From CAYQJS01 sp964417895 (GTDB lineage Bacteria; Chloroflexota; UBA6077; SHYK01), in NCBI GenBank assembly GCA_964417895.1, contig CAYQJS010000008.1, forward strand, positions 62,001 to 126,000: a stretch of DNA of 64,000 nucleotides, in the 5' to 3' direction. Shown here piece after piece: positions 25,715 through 34,816 of the stretch (positions are counted from its first letter, which is position 1; each line of letters opens with the position of its first letter). A program made the position numbers and the translations under genes. The notes beneath the pieces were generated by a model. It had not been told where the DNA came from. It saw nothing but the letters and a program-made list of their open reading frames with translations, and ran no database searches.

Positions 25715-25745
25715 GGGAGGGTCAGTTCGCGTGGATGGGGACGTT

Positions 25746-25934
25746 TACCCCCCTCCCTAACCCTCCCCCTCAAGGGGGGAGGGGACAATCCCTCCCCGGC
25801 TGGCGGGGGCGGGGACAAGCTCTCCCCCGCCAAGGGGGAGGGTTGGGAAGACTGCCGCTTCCCTCCGCTCGAGGGGGAGGGGGAAGCCTGCTGGTTCCCT
25901 CCCCCTTTGAGGGGGAGGGGTAGGGAGGGGGGTG
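25746..25934. repeat. cluster of GC-palindromes between oppD and oppF
   Basis: At least four palindromic cores in tandem: CCCTCCCCCTCAAGGGGGGAGGGG, CCCGGCTGGCGGGGGCGGGG, TCTCCCCCGCCAAGGGGGAGGG, and CTCGAGGGGGAGGGGG with CCCTCCCCCTTTGAGGGGGAGGGG. Members of the dispersed family also at 9120, 28859, 31870, 43423, 57583 and 61926. Confidence 0.8.
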
Positions 25935-25956
25935 GCGGCCGCACCGAACGGCGAGG

Positions 25957-26970
25957 TCAATTGCTCCTCTGCCACGGGGATGAGAGAGAGACAGCCCTCT
26001 CTGCGGCGAACCAGCACGCGCTGGCGTGCCCATCACCGAGCGTGAATGCCGGCGGGTCCTCGTGCCGACACCGCTCCACCGCGAGATCGCAGCGGGGCGC
26101 GAAACGACACCCGACAAAGCGAGTGGTGCCGACGGCAGGTTGGCCGGGGATGGGCTGTGGGCGGCCCTCCGCGGCATCCAGGCGAGGCACCAGTCGCAGG
26201 AGCGCTTCGGTGTACGGGTGGTTCGGCCGTTCGAGGATCTGCTCGACGGCCCCGCGCTCGACCACGCGTCCGCCGTACATCACCTGGACTGCATCACAGG
26301 TGGCCGCCACCACGCCGAAGTCGTGGGTGATCAGCATCAACGCCATGCCCAGATCCCGCCGCAGCCGATCCAGCAGCAAGAGCACCTGGGCCTGGACCGT
26401 CACGTCGAGCGCCGAGGTCGGCTCGTCCGCGATGAGCAGCCGCGGCTCGCAGGCGATGGCGATCGCGATCAGAATGCGCTGCCGCATGCCGCCGCTGAAC
26501 CGGTAGGGCAGATCATCGAGGCGCAGGTGCGGGTCCGGTATCCCAACGAGGTCCATCAGCTCTATCGCTCGCCGTCGCGCCAGAGGTGGTCGGAGGCCAC
26601 GATGGTAGCGCAGGCTCTCCGCGATCTGTTCCCCCACCGGCAGCGATGGGTTCAACGACGTGAGCGGGTCCTGAAAGACCATGCCGATCTTTGCGCCCCG
26701 CACGCGCTGCAGGTCCGACCGGGGTAGTGTGAGCAGATCGCGGCCGTCGAAGAGGACCTCGCCAACAACGCGCGGCCGTGCCAGCGGGCCGAACAGCCGA
26801 AGCATCGCGAGCGCGGTGACGCTCTTGCCGCTGCCGCTCTCCCCGACGATGCCGAGCGCACGCTCGGGCTCGATGGAGAACGACACGCCATCCACGGCGC
26901 GCAACGGTCCGTGGGGTGTTTGGAATGTCACGTGCAGGTCGCGGACCTCGAGGAGAGGCAACACGCTCAC
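25957..26970 (-). CDS. oppD: peptide ABC transporter ATP-binding protein (OppD/DppD type)
   Basis: A 337-residue ATPase. Walker A GESGSGKS, signature FSGGMRQRILIAIAI, Walker B LLIADEPTSALD, switch His LITHDFGVV and the C-terminal Cys motif 'GCRFAPRCDLAVERC' identify the OppD type. Start GTG 26970 overlaps the TGA of the upstream permease gene (GTGA), indicating translational coupling. It pairs with the OppF-type ATPase to energise the same importer. Confidence 0.9.
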   Translation of the reverse strand: MSVLPLLEVRDLHVTFQTPHGPLRAVDGVSFSIEPERALGIVGESGSGKSVTALAMLRLFGPLARPRVVGEVLFDGRDLLTLPRSDLQRVRGAKIGMVFQDPLTSLNPSLPVGEQIAESLRYHRGLRPPLARRRAIELMDLVGIPDPHLRLDDLPYRFSGGMRQRILIAIAIACEPRLLIADEPTSALDVTVQAQVLLLLDRLRRDLGMALMLITHDFGVVAATCDAVQVMYGGRVVERGAVEQILERPNHPYTEALLRLVPRLDAAEGRPQPIPGQPAVGTTRFVGCRFAPRCDLAVERCRHEDPPAFTLGDGHASACWFAAERAVSLSSPWQRSN

Positions 26971-27869
26971 GCCGCAGCCCCACTCACGTCGGCGAAGCGG
27001 CGAGAGAGCATGTTGAGGGCCAGTACGGTCAGCCCCAAAAACACACCCGGCATGATCGCCAGCCACCAGGCCACTTGAAGGTACTGGCGGCCTCGGGCGA
27101 TGAGCAGGCCCCACGTTGTGTCGGGGGGCTGGACGCCGATGCCGAGAAAGCTCAGCCCCGCCTCCGCCAGCATGACGTGGCCGATCTCAATCACAGTAAG
27201 GACCGCGATCCTCGGCGCGACGTTCGGCAGAATGTGTGACCAGAGGATCGACCGATCGGTGCACCCCGTGGCAACCGCCGCTTCCACGAAGGTGCTACCT
27301 CTCAGTCGCAGCGTCTCGGCGCGGACGAGCCGCGCGAACACCGGCCAGACCAGAGTGGGAAGAATGATGATGACGTTGAAAACCGTCGGCCCAAAGACCG
27401 TAAGAAGGAAGATGGCCACCAGGAACATAGGCATCGCGGTCTGGCCCTCGGTCAGTCGCATCGCGAGGCGGTCGACGAGCCCGCCGTAGTAGCCCGCAGC
27501 CAGCCCGACCGCGACGCCGATCACGAGCCCGATCGCCGTGCCCACGACTCCGATGAACAATGTCAGCCTCGTCCCCGCGATGACCGCTGAGAGCAGGTCG
27601 CGGCCGAGGGGGTCGGTGCCCAGCAGGTGAAAGCCCCGCCTCGAGGCCTCGAGCGGCGGGAGCAGGCGGGAGATCACATCCTGCGCCGTCGGTTCGTAGG
27701 GTGCGAGCGCGGCGCCCCCTACGGCCAAACCCACGATGATCACCAGGAACGCGGCCCACAGGTAGACGACGCCACGCGAAATCCGCTCCCCCAGCGGGTT
27801 GCGTGCCTCGTGGGTGAAGTCAAACCCGGCAGCCTGAATCGCCGCATCCGCCTGTGAGGATGACATCAC
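26967..27869 (-). CDS. oppC: peptide ABC transporter permease (OppC/DppC type)
   Basis: A 300-residue integral membrane subunit with the N-terminal OppC_N segment (cytoplasmic ~30 residues, then a helix), the periplasmic HLLGTDPLGRDLLSAVIAGTR signature, about six helices, and the EAA loop 'EAAVATGCTDRSILWSHILPN'. 'GLSFLGIGVQPPDTTWG' is typical of OppC/DppC. It starts GTG 27869 or ATG 27866, 4 nt after the OppB stop, without a clear Shine-Dalgarno, so coupling is likely. Confidence 0.9.
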   Translation of the reverse strand: MMSSSQADAAIQAAGFDFTHEARNPLGERISRGVVYLWAAFLVIIVGLAVGGAALAPYEPTAQDVISRLLPPLEASRRGFHLLGTDPLGRDLLSAVIAGTRLTLFIGVVGTAIGLVIGVAVGLAAGYYGGLVDRLAMRLTEGQTAMPMFLVAIFLLTVFGPTVFNVIIILPTLVWPVFARLVRAETLRLRGSTFVEAAVATGCTDRSILWSHILPNVAPRIAVLTVIEIGHVMLAEAGLSFLGIGVQPPDTTWGLLIARGRQYLQVAWWLAIMPGVFLGLTVLALNMLSRRFADVSGAAA

Positions 27870-27873
27870 CGGA

Positions 27874-28809
27874 TCACGCTACCCGGAGCCGCGCGTCCAG
27901 CGTCGCGTACACGAGATCGACGACCGCGTTGGCAAGGATCACGAACGCGCCGGCCACGATGACGGCCGCCTGAAGGACAGGAAAGTCCTGGCGCAAAGCC
28001 GCATTGATCATGAGCTGGCCGATGCCCGGCCAGGCGAAGACCACCTCGATGGCGAACGCCGCCCCACCCATCATGCGCACGTACTCCCAGCCCACCGTGG
28101 TCACGATCGTCACGGCTGCGTTCCGAGCCACGTGCTTGAACAGGATGACGCGCTCGGGCAATCCTTTGCTCCGCGCGACCGTCGCGTACGGCTTTGTCAT
28201 CTCCTCGAACGTGGCTGAACGAACGAGCTGGAAGATCCGCCCTCCGTGCACGAGCCCGAGGGTGACCGCCGGAAGGATCAGGCTCTGCCAGGAGGTGAAG
28301 CCCGACGTAGGAACGGCGCGGAGCTGCACGGCGAACAAGATGATAAGGAGTAGGCCGAGCCAGAAGTTGGGCACCGACAACGCAACGACGGACAGGAAAT
28401 TGCCGATACGGTCGAGCGCCGATCCGGGCCACGCACCGGCCAGAATGCCCAGCATCGACCCGAGAGTGCCTGCAAGGGCAAGGCCCGCGATGGTGAGGAT
28501 GATCGTAGCCGGGAGAGCTTCGAGAACAATGATCAGCGCTGGGCGCTGCTGCCAGAGGGACTCGCCGAAGTCACCCCGAAGCAACGCCCCGAAGTAGTCT
28601 ACGAACTGCTCGTGGAGAGGCCTATCGAGGCCGAGCTGCCGTGCGAGCCGGGCGATTTGCTCGGGCGTTGCATCGACAGGCGCCATCACCTGTGCGGGAT
28701 TCCCCACAACGTGGCCCAACACGAAGATCACCCCTGTGACCAGCAGTAGGACGCCGAGCCCGTCTCGCAGTCGAGTCAGTGCGAAGAGAACCAGGCGTCG
28801 GGCGTCCAT
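27874..28809 (-). CDS. oppB: peptide ABC transporter permease (OppB/DppB type)
   Basis: A 311-residue membrane subunit. The N-terminal helix is followed by 'LGLDRPLHEQFVDYFGALLRGDFGESLWQQRP', the usual OppB/DppB periplasmic region, then six helices with 'SVPNFWLGLLLIILFAV' and the EAA loop 'TVARSKGLPERVILFKHVARNAA'. ATG 28809 has no visible Shine-Dalgarno and follows a 343-nt repeat-filled gap from the binding-protein gene. First of four closely packed transport genes. Confidence 0.9.
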   Translation of the reverse strand: MDARRLVLFALTRLRDGLGVLLLVTGVIFVLGHVVGNPAQVMAPVDATPEQIARLARQLGLDRPLHEQFVDYFGALLRGDFGESLWQQRPALIIVLEALPATIILTIAGLALAGTLGSMLGILAGAWPGSALDRIGNFLSVVALSVPNFWLGLLLIILFAVQLRAVPTSGFTSWQSLILPAVTLGLVHGGRIFQLVRSATFEEMTKPYATVARSKGLPERVILFKHVARNAAVTIVTTVGWEYVRMMGGAAFAIEVVFAWPGIGQLMINAALRQDFPVLQAAVIVAGAFVILANAVVDLVYATLDARLRVA

Positions 28810-28816
28810 CGGCTAA

Positions 28817-29128
28817 GTAGTTAAGAGGCAGATGTTTCGCAAGTTTTTCAGCCGTGGTTCACCCTCTCCCCAGCCCTCCCCCGTCGAGGGGGAGGGAGTA
28901 AGAGCATCCCCTCCCCCCTGGCGGGGGAGGGTGAGGGAGAGGGGGACTCGTCGCTCTTCTCCAGGAAACATTTCGATGAACCTGCTCAGGCTTATTAGGC
29001 CTAGGTGCTGCGGCAAATACCCACGCCTAACCGTGCCCCTCAGAAAGGAGAGGGAACCGTCTCCTGCCCCTCACGGGGGAGGGAGTCGTCCGCTGCCCCT
29101 CGACGGGGGAGGGCGAGGGAGGGGGTGA
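28817..29128. repeat. repeat-filled spacer between binding-protein gene and oppB
   Basis: The whole 343-nt gap is repeat DNA. It has GATGTTTCGCAAG-type and ACATTTCGATGAACCTGCTCAGG ends (compare 31964-31992 and 57543-57572) and palindromic cores CCCCCGTCGAGGGGGAGGG (28878-28896), CCCCCTGGCGGGGGAGGG and CCCCTCGACGGGGGAGGG (29095-29112). No gene is seen here. The GC hairpins may act as processing or termination points that raise binding-protein expression over permease. Confidence 0.75.
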
Positions 29129-29152
29129 GGCGTTTTCTACGAAACAGCTCCC

Positions 29153-30703
29153 CTAGCGCGTCAGGCGCATCTCGGCTGCGCGGTACTCGTCGTCGGGACG
29201 CGGCTGCCACTCCACGCGTTCAGCGACCCCGTAGATCAGGTTCTGCTGAAGCAGATAGATGGAGTGGGGGTCCTCGTGGAGCGTCGCCCAGACCTGCTGG
29301 TACATCTGGTCGCGCGACCGCTGGTCCAGCGTCTTGACCCCACGATCCATGAGGTCGTCAATCCGTGGGTTACACATCTTGCTCGACGTGCCGTCGCACG
29401 TGATGTGCGAGACGATGCGGGAGGCATCGAACCACTCATTGGAGTTCCAGCCGTACTTGAGGTCGAAGGCGCCGGGTCTGGTTCCCGCGATGCGTCCGGC
29501 GTCGCGGTACGCATTCCACTCCATCAGCTCGACCTGCGTCCGGATGCCGACCTCGCCGAGCTGCGCGGCGACGTATTCCGAGGTTTCCTCCCCTTTCAAA
29601 TAGCGACCGATGGGTGCGTGGAGAGCGAGCGCGAAGCCTGCGCCGTAGCCGGCCTCCTGGAGCAGCGCCCGGGCCCGCGCGGGATCGAAGGGAAACGGCT
29701 TGACGTTCGGCGCGTATCCGAGCATCCCTTCCGAGGTGTGCTGCGCGTCATTCGGCTTGCCATGCCCGAGGTAGATGGTCTTCGCCAGCGTCTCCTTGTC
29801 GACGGCCAGATTCATGGCGACCCGGACGCGTGGGTTCGCCATCTCGCGCTTGTGCGCGTTGAACTGGATGTAGCTGAACTCCGCGGCCGGGATCGAGAGC
29901 GCCTTTGGCGCGAGCCTCGCCTGCTCCGGCAGCAGGTCCAGGACCAGATCTACCTCGCCGGCCTGAAGCGCCGAGATCTGCGTCTGTGCATCGGGAATGA
30001 TGCGGACGATGACTTCGCGAACTGCCGGCTTCTCGCCCCAGTATCCGTCGAATGCGGCCAGCTTGATCTCCCGGCCGCGCTCCCAGCTCACGAACTGGTA
30101 GGGGCCGGTGCCGACCGGCTTCTGGCCAAAGTCGCGCTCCGCCGCCGCGACGGGCGGTACCATGGCGAGCTGCGTCATCTGCACTGGGAGCACGGCGTTG
30201 AGTCCGTCGGTCTTGACGTCCACCGTGTATTCGTCCACGACCTCGGCGCCGCTGATCTCCTGGATGTACGAGGTCCGCTGGGTTCGGTAGTCCTTATCGA
30301 GGATTCGGTTCACGCTGGCCGCGGCGGCCGCGGCGTTGAAGGGCTCACCATTGTGAAAGCTGACGCCGCGACGAAGCGTGAACCGCCACGTCGAGTCATC
30401 GACTGCCTCGTACCGCTCCGCCAGCGAAGGCACGATGCGGGCATTTCGGTCGCGGTCCAGGAGGCTGTCGAAGATGTTGCCGGCGGGCACACGCGCATTG
30501 CGGTCGATGACGGCCTGCAAGTCCAGGGTGGATGGCTCGGTAGCCACGGCGATGACGAGCGGCTTGGCCAGCGCCATCGCTTGCCCGCCCCCGGCCGGTC
30601 CAGGGCCGGTGCCAGGCGGCGATCCTGCGCAGCCCGCCGCGAGAACGAGCGCGCCAAGTGCGGCGCACAGCCGCGGGAAACCTCGAACCCGTCCGATTCG
30701 CAT
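29153..30703 (-). CDS. oppA: peptide ABC transporter substrate-binding lipoprotein
   Basis: A 516-residue family-5 solute-binding lipoprotein. The signal peptide ends in lipobox LAAGC. The core has 'STWRFTLRRGVSFHNGEPFNAAAAAASVNRIL', 'VGTGPYQFVSWERGREI' and 'RVRVAMNLAVDKETLAKTIYLG'. It captures the ligand for the OppBCDF-type importer encoded downstream on the same strand. ATG 30703 has GGAGG at good spacing. The ligand could be a peptide, nickel chelate, opine or glutathione. Divergent from an NMT1-like gene. Confidence 0.88.
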   Translation of the reverse strand: MRIGRVRGFPRLCAALGALVLAAGCAGSPPGTGPGPAGGGQAMALAKPLVIAVATEPSTLDLQAVIDRNARVPAGNIFDSLLDRDRNARIVPSLAERYEAVDDSTWRFTLRRGVSFHNGEPFNAAAAAASVNRILDKDYRTQRTSYIQEISGAEVVDEYTVDVKTDGLNAVLPVQMTQLAMVPPVAAAERDFGQKPVGTGPYQFVSWERGREIKLAAFDGYWGEKPAVREVIVRIIPDAQTQISALQAGEVDLVLDLLPEQARLAPKALSIPAAEFSYIQFNAHKREMANPRVRVAMNLAVDKETLAKTIYLGHGKPNDAQHTSEGMLGYAPNVKPFPFDPARARALLQEAGYGAGFALALHAPIGRYLKGEETSEYVAAQLGEVGIRTQVELMEWNAYRDAGRIAGTRPGAFDLKYGWNSNEWFDASRIVSHITCDGTSSKMCNPRIDDLMDRGVKTLDQRSRDQMYQQVWATLHEDPHSIYLLQQNLIYGVAERVEWQPRPDDEYRAAEMRLTR

Positions 30704-30867
30704 TGCGTCCTCCGTGTCTAAGCCGGATCGCGTCGCTCGGTTGACGCGCCCCCGAAGTGAGCCCTAGTATAACTCGCCGGAAATATCGCGGGCGGCCCCA
30801 CATTTCCGAACAAGAGCGCATCACTATCGCTATTTCGACACGTATCGCGGACATAGGAGAGCGCAAA

Positions 30868-31860
30868 ATGCCACAGTTCGATGACAAAGTGGTCATCTTT
30901 GGACCAGCGTACCCGCTCAATCTCACACCGATCTGGGTGGCGAACGACAAAGGGTTCTTCGCCGAGGAGGGGCTGGACGTCGAGCTGCGTCCGACGCCGG
31001 GGATCCCCGACAACCAGCACCCGCGGTTCCAGTGGCGCCGCGAGGGGATGGTCGTCTTCCAGTCGCCCGCGGGATCACCCCCATTCCGGTCGGTGCGCGA
31101 GAACCGCGAGCGCGACGACATGGAGATCAACGTGATCTCCATCGCAAATCGGACGGCGCATGTGTTCGTCGCGCGACCGGAGATCGCGGACCCGTCGGAG
31201 CTCCGTGGCAAGCGGCTCGGTGTGGACAGCAAGGGCGGATCCAACATGGACGCCCGCATCGTGCTGCGCTACTACGGTGTCGATCCCGAGGAAGAGGTCA
31301 CCTACGTCGATAGCCGGGGGCAGCCGCCGGACACCGAGCGCTACCGGCTCGCGCTGTTCGAGAAGGGGGAGTTGGATGCAGTCTGCTGCGATCCACCGCA
31401 CTGGAATATCGCGGTGAACATGGGTGGGCACCGACTCACGTCCGCGCGCGACCTGTTCGTCCTGCCAGAGGCCGGGCTGTGCACGAGTCCCGTCGTCATC
31501 GAGGAGAAACCCGACCTGGTGAAGGGGATGGTGCGCGCGGCTGTCCGCGGCGCCGAGTTCGCCCGCATGAATCGGGAGGAGACCATCGATTGCATCCTCC
31601 GGCACAACCTGCATATCACGCGCGACCTGGCCAACCTCGCCTGGGACCAGGACCATGAAGACTGGGGCCCAGTGCTGGACATGGATGCTCACCAGAGGAA
31701 GGTGGAGATCTACACGCGCGAATGGCGGCTGCCGCCGCGTCCAGTCGAGGCCTATTACGACTTCCGCTTCCTTCGCGAGGCGATAGACGAGCTTGGCCTG
31801 CTGCGCGTGTGGGATCCGACGATGGAGGTCGACGCCGCGCCCGCGCATGGAACGGCATAG
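30868..31860 (+). CDS. NMT1/THI5-like substrate-binding-fold protein without signal peptide
   Basis: A 330-residue type-2 periplasmic-binding-protein fold. 'LNLTPIWVANDKGFFAEEGLDVELRPTPG' is the typical start, followed by 'LRGKRLGVDSKGGSNMDARIVLRYYGVDPEEEV' and 'LFEKGELDAVCCDPPHWN'. No signal peptide or lipobox precedes it, so it may be cytosolic (a sensor or enzyme-like member), as with the proteins at 6584 and 57747. ATG 30868 has AGGAG. It precedes the Rieske oxygenase on the same strand (149 nt, repeat-filled gap), suggesting a link to aromatic substrate handling. Confidence 0.72.
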   Translation: MPQFDDKVVIFGPAYPLNLTPIWVANDKGFFAEEGLDVELRPTPGIPDNQHPRFQWRREGMVVFQSPAGSPPFRSVRENRERDDMEINVISIANRTAHVFVARPEIADPSELRGKRLGVDSKGGSNMDARIVLRYYGVDPEEEVTYVDSRGQPPDTERYRLALFEKGELDAVCCDPPHWNIAVNMGGHRLTSARDLFVLPEAGLCTSPVVIEEKPDLVKGMVRAAVRGAEFARMNREETIDCILRHNLHITRDLANLAWDQDHEDWGPVLDMDAHQRKVEIYTREWRLPPRPVEAYYDFRFLREAIDELGLLRVWDPTMEVDAAPAHGTA

Positions 31861-31869
31861 CCGCCTTAA

Positions 31870-31992
31870 ACCTTTCCCCTCCCCTGTCGAGAGGAGGGAG
31901 TGCGCCTGTCCCCTCCCTCCTTGAGGGGGAGGGTTAGGGAGGGGGGTAGCCTGGGCGCATTTTTGCGAAACACTTCGATGGACGTGCTCAGA
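31870..31992. repeat. GC-palindrome element with conserved GCGAAACACTTCGATGGACGTGCTCAG end
   Basis: Contains CCCCTGTCGAGAGGAGGG and CTCCCTCCTTGAGGGGGAGGGTTAGGGAGGGGGG, then a tail whose reverse complement (CTGAGCACGTCCATCGAAGTGTTTCGC) matches the left end of the element at 57545, so the two are copies in opposite orientation. Confidence 0.72.
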
Positions 31993-32009
31993 CACACGGA
32001 GGACTCTCC

Positions 32010-33218
32010 ATGACAACTCGGGATGAGAACCAGCTTCTCACGCACGTGGGGCCCGGCACCCCCATGGGGGAGCTATTTCGGCGCTACTGGCTCCCCATCG
32101 GCGTATCCGCCGACCTTACGAACAAACCAACGCTCATTCGTGTGCTGGGGGAGGACCTCGTCCTGTTCCGCGACGGCACGGGCAAGGTGGGCCTGCTTGG
32201 CGCGTTGTGCTCGCACCGTCGCGCGAACCTCGCGCTGGGCACGTGCACGGGGCGAGGCCTCCAGTGCCGCTACCACGGCTGGACCTACGATACGGCCGGG
32301 CGCGTGGTGCACACCCCGGGTGAGCCGCCCGAAACGAGCCCCAAAGACCAGGTCGAGCATCTGTGCTACCCTGTGGAGGAGCTGGGCGGCCTCGTGTTCG
32401 CCTACCTCGGACCGCGGCCGGCGCCACTCCTTCCCCGCTTCGACTTCCTCGCCGCCGACGGCGAGCGGCATGCCAAGATCACCGGAATCGCCGGCTGCAA
32501 TTGGCTCCAGTGCGTCGAGAACGGTATCGACCCCCTCCACGTGAGTTTCCTTCACGGCGACGTGTGGGAGGACCTGGAGATCGAGCCCGAGATGGGGTTC
32601 GAAGCGACCGAGTACGGGCTGGTCCACAAGGCGTACCGTCCGACTGAGAAGCCGGGCATCATCAACTACCGCGAGCACCACCTTCTGATGCCCGGCATCA
32701 GCTGCGGGGGCAGCCAGGGCCGAAATCTTGAAGGCGCGTCCGGCACGCCGCCAGTCTCCTGTCGCTGGAGCGTGCCCATTGACGACGAGCGGACGCTGAT
32801 CATTCGACTCGTCTGGAAGTCGGCCGACAATCCGGGACGCTTCAGGGGGGATCCGATCGCGCGCGCCTGGCGGGCCGTAACGCTCGAGCCCTATAGGGAG
32901 TACCTGGAGACGCCGGGCGACACGCCTCCAACGCTTGGCTACGCTATGCCGTCGGTCATCGCAACGGAGGACGCGACCATCATTCAGAGCATGGGCCCGA
33001 TCGTCGATCGGGAGAACGAGAACCTGCTGCCCCACGGGGACTACGGCATCGTGGCCTTGCGCACCATGTACCTCGATGCAGCGCACGACGTGATGGCCGG
33101 CCGCGACCCCAAGGGCACGATCCGCGACGAGCGGGCGAACGAGATGATCGTTATCCCCGCCTACGAGATGGACATCAGTGAGGCGGAGAGCCGCGAGCGA
33201 CAGACAGCGGCAGTGTAG
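32010..33218 (+). CDS. Rieske non-heme iron aromatic ring-hydroxylating oxygenase, alpha subunit
   Basis: A 402-residue oxygenase component. The Rieske [2Fe-2S] site is C67-S-H69 and C86-x2-H89 (LCSHRR ... CRYHGW). The mononuclear iron region reads QCVENGIDPLHVSFLHGD, with the bridging Asp and two His ligands. The order and length fit the phthalate 4,5-dioxygenase / vanillate demethylase-like group, which work as alpha-only oxygenases with a separate reductase. No reductase gene is seen nearby. The product would hydroxylate or demethylate an aromatic carboxylate using O2. ATG 32010 has GGAGG 8 nt upstream. Confidence 0.9.
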   Translation: MTTRDENQLLTHVGPGTPMGELFRRYWLPIGVSADLTNKPTLIRVLGEDLVLFRDGTGKVGLLGALCSHRRANLALGTCTGRGLQCRYHGWTYDTAGRVVHTPGEPPETSPKDQVEHLCYPVEELGGLVFAYLGPRPAPLLPRFDFLAADGERHAKITGIAGCNWLQCVENGIDPLHVSFLHGDVWEDLEIEPEMGFEATEYGLVHKAYRPTEKPGIINYREHHLLMPGISCGGSQGRNLEGASGTPPVSCRWSVPIDDERTLIIRLVWKSADNPGRFRGDPIARAWRAVTLEPYREYLETPGDTPPTLGYAMPSVIATEDATIIQSMGPIVDRENENLLPHGDYGIVALRTMYLDAAHDVMAGRDPKGTIRDERANEMIVIPAYEMDISEAESRERQTAAV

Positions 33219-33243
33219 GGACGCGGCCGCGAAAGCTGGTGTG

Positions 33244-33275
33244 TGATCCTGAGCGAAGCGAAGGATCTGTCATGA
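33244..33275. repeat. REP-like half element
   Basis: TGATCCTGAGCGAAGCGAAGGATCTGTCATGA is a compact version of the REP family, within the 157-nt gap between the Rieske gene and the convergent MFS gene. Confidence 0.55.
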
Positions 33276-33375
33276 GCGTGAAGTGCCGCGCGCAGATCCT
33301 GGAGCGCCCTGCGTACGAATCCAGCAGGTAAGCGGGCGCGAAGCCCGGCGGCGCCGATTCGAACCTGGGCCCGAA

Positions 33376-34623
33376 TCAGGTCTCGACCGACCGAAGCTGT
33401 GGTATCCGCCAGGCTACAACCGCGGCGAGCACGATGACTGCCGCGCCCATCATCGCGACGGTCGTGGGGGCACCCACGAACTGCGTGCTCACGCCGGCCA
33501 TCAGGGCCCCAATGGGCGAGAGCCCATGGTCCAGCATGTAGATGCTGGTGACCCGCCCACGGAGCTCGTCGGGCACGATGATCTGGAGCATCGTGTTCGT
33601 GGTGGCGGCGTACAAGATCTGGCATCCACCCAATCCAGCCAGCGCAACCAGCGCCAGAGGCAGCGCGGTCATCTGTGAAAACCAGATCAGACATACTCCC
33701 AACAGGTTGAGCGCGATGAGCAGCAGTATCCCCTTTCGCCTGACTTGTGCCGCGACCGAAGCAAGGATCAGTGCCGCTGCCACCGCCCCTACACCTGGGG
33801 CGGCGAGCATCAGCCCGAGCGCTTCGGGGCCTACTCGCAGGACGTCTTTCTGAAAGACGGGCATCAGCGCCTGGTAAGGCATGGCGAAGATGTTTGGCAC
33901 CAGAGCAGAGACCATCAGTGCCAGCACAACGGGAGTGGAGCGAACGTAGACAAGCCCTTCCTTGAGATCGGCAAACGCGGAAGACTGCCCCAAGGGCACA
34001 CTCTGGGGCGGCGGCCGCATGGCGAAGATCGCGGCCAGGACGCCGACGTACGCCAGAGCCTGAACGAAGAAGTTGCCCCCGGGCCCGAACGTGGCGATCA
34101 ATACCCCGCCCAGTGCCGGTCCGACCACCTTGGTCATATTGAACCCGAGCGAGTTCAGCGCCACGGCGTTCATGAGATCGTGTCTGGGAACGACGTTGGC
34201 CACAAGAGCTTGCCGCAGGGGTTGGTTGAATGACCACACAGTCGCGGTGACCACGGAGAATGCGAAGATGTGCCAGAGCTCTATGCCTCCTGAGGAGACG
34301 ATCACCCCCATCATCACGGCGCTGATGAGGAGCAACGCCTGAATGCCAAGAAGCAGCCGTCGCCGGTCCATGCGGTCTGCCGCCACGCCAGCGCTGGGAC
34401 CTACGATCAGAAATGGCAAGGCTCGGACGCCGTTCAGCACTCCCAGCAAGATCGAGGAGCCCGTCAGGTCATACGTAAGCCAGCCGAGCGTCACCTGTTG
34501 GATCCACTGCCCGGCGCTCATGAAGACCGTTCCAGTCCACAGAAGGCGGAAGTCCCGATAGTGAAGGGAGGCGAGCACACCGCCGCGCGGGGGGCTCGGT
34601 TCGATCTCGTGGACGCGGCCCAC
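33376..34623 (-). CDS. MFS transporter (EntS/MFS_3-like exporter)
   Basis: A 415-residue permease with about twelve helices. 'HYRDFRLLWTGTVFMSAGQWIQQV' at the N-terminus, 'GVAADRMDRRRLL' (loop 2-3 motif A) and 'VPDELRGRVTSIYMLDHGLSPIGALMAG' are typical of the EntS/MFS_3 exporter group. Substrate unknown; drugs, siderophores or metabolites are common. Start GTG 34623 lacks an obvious Shine-Dalgarno. No operon partner. The 193 nt upstream (34624-34816) show no gene or convincing signal. Confidence 0.82.
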   Translation of the reverse strand: MGRVHEIEPSPPRGGVLASLHYRDFRLLWTGTVFMSAGQWIQQVTLGWLTYDLTGSSILLGVLNGVRALPFLIVGPSAGVAADRMDRRRLLLGIQALLLISAVMMGVIVSSGGIELWHIFAFSVVTATVWSFNQPLRQALVANVVPRHDLMNAVALNSLGFNMTKVVGPALGGVLIATFGPGGNFFVQALAYVGVLAAIFAMRPPPQSVPLGQSSAFADLKEGLVYVRSTPVVLALMVSALVPNIFAMPYQALMPVFQKDVLRVGPEALGLMLAAPGVGAVAAALILASVAAQVRRKGILLLIALNLLGVCLIWFSQMTALPLALVALAGLGGCQILYAATTNTMLQIIVPDELRGRVTSIYMLDHGLSPIGALMAGVSTQFVGAPTTVAMMGAAVIVLAAVVAWRIPQLRSVET

Positions 34624-34816
34624 ACGGCCGCGATCGGTGTCACCCGGACGGCCTTGGAACGGCTCTAGCGCCGCTGGGCTCCGCTGGGGATCAGGCGTCT
34701 GCAGACGGACTTCCCCGAAGACTGATGTCCTAGAGCCGGGATGGGCTTAGGCGAATGCTTAAGAGATTGTACGGGCCGCCGCGGGCAACAAGAGCTTGTG
34801 GCGCGGGCGGCTCCTG

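Noticed and set aside
25746..25934. clustered palindromes as a possible CRISPR array or origin
   Set aside because: Unequal spacing, no spacer-repeat alternation, no cas genes, and the same cores occur at many other gaps.
33350..33400. tRNA-like GATTCGAACC motif near the end of the MFS gene
   Set aside because: No acceptor or anticodon stem can be folded around it, and it lies partly in coding sequence.
34624..34816. possible small gene or regulatory RNA in this gap
   Set aside because: No start with Shine-Dalgarno, no strong hairpin and no repeat family member; nothing supportable.
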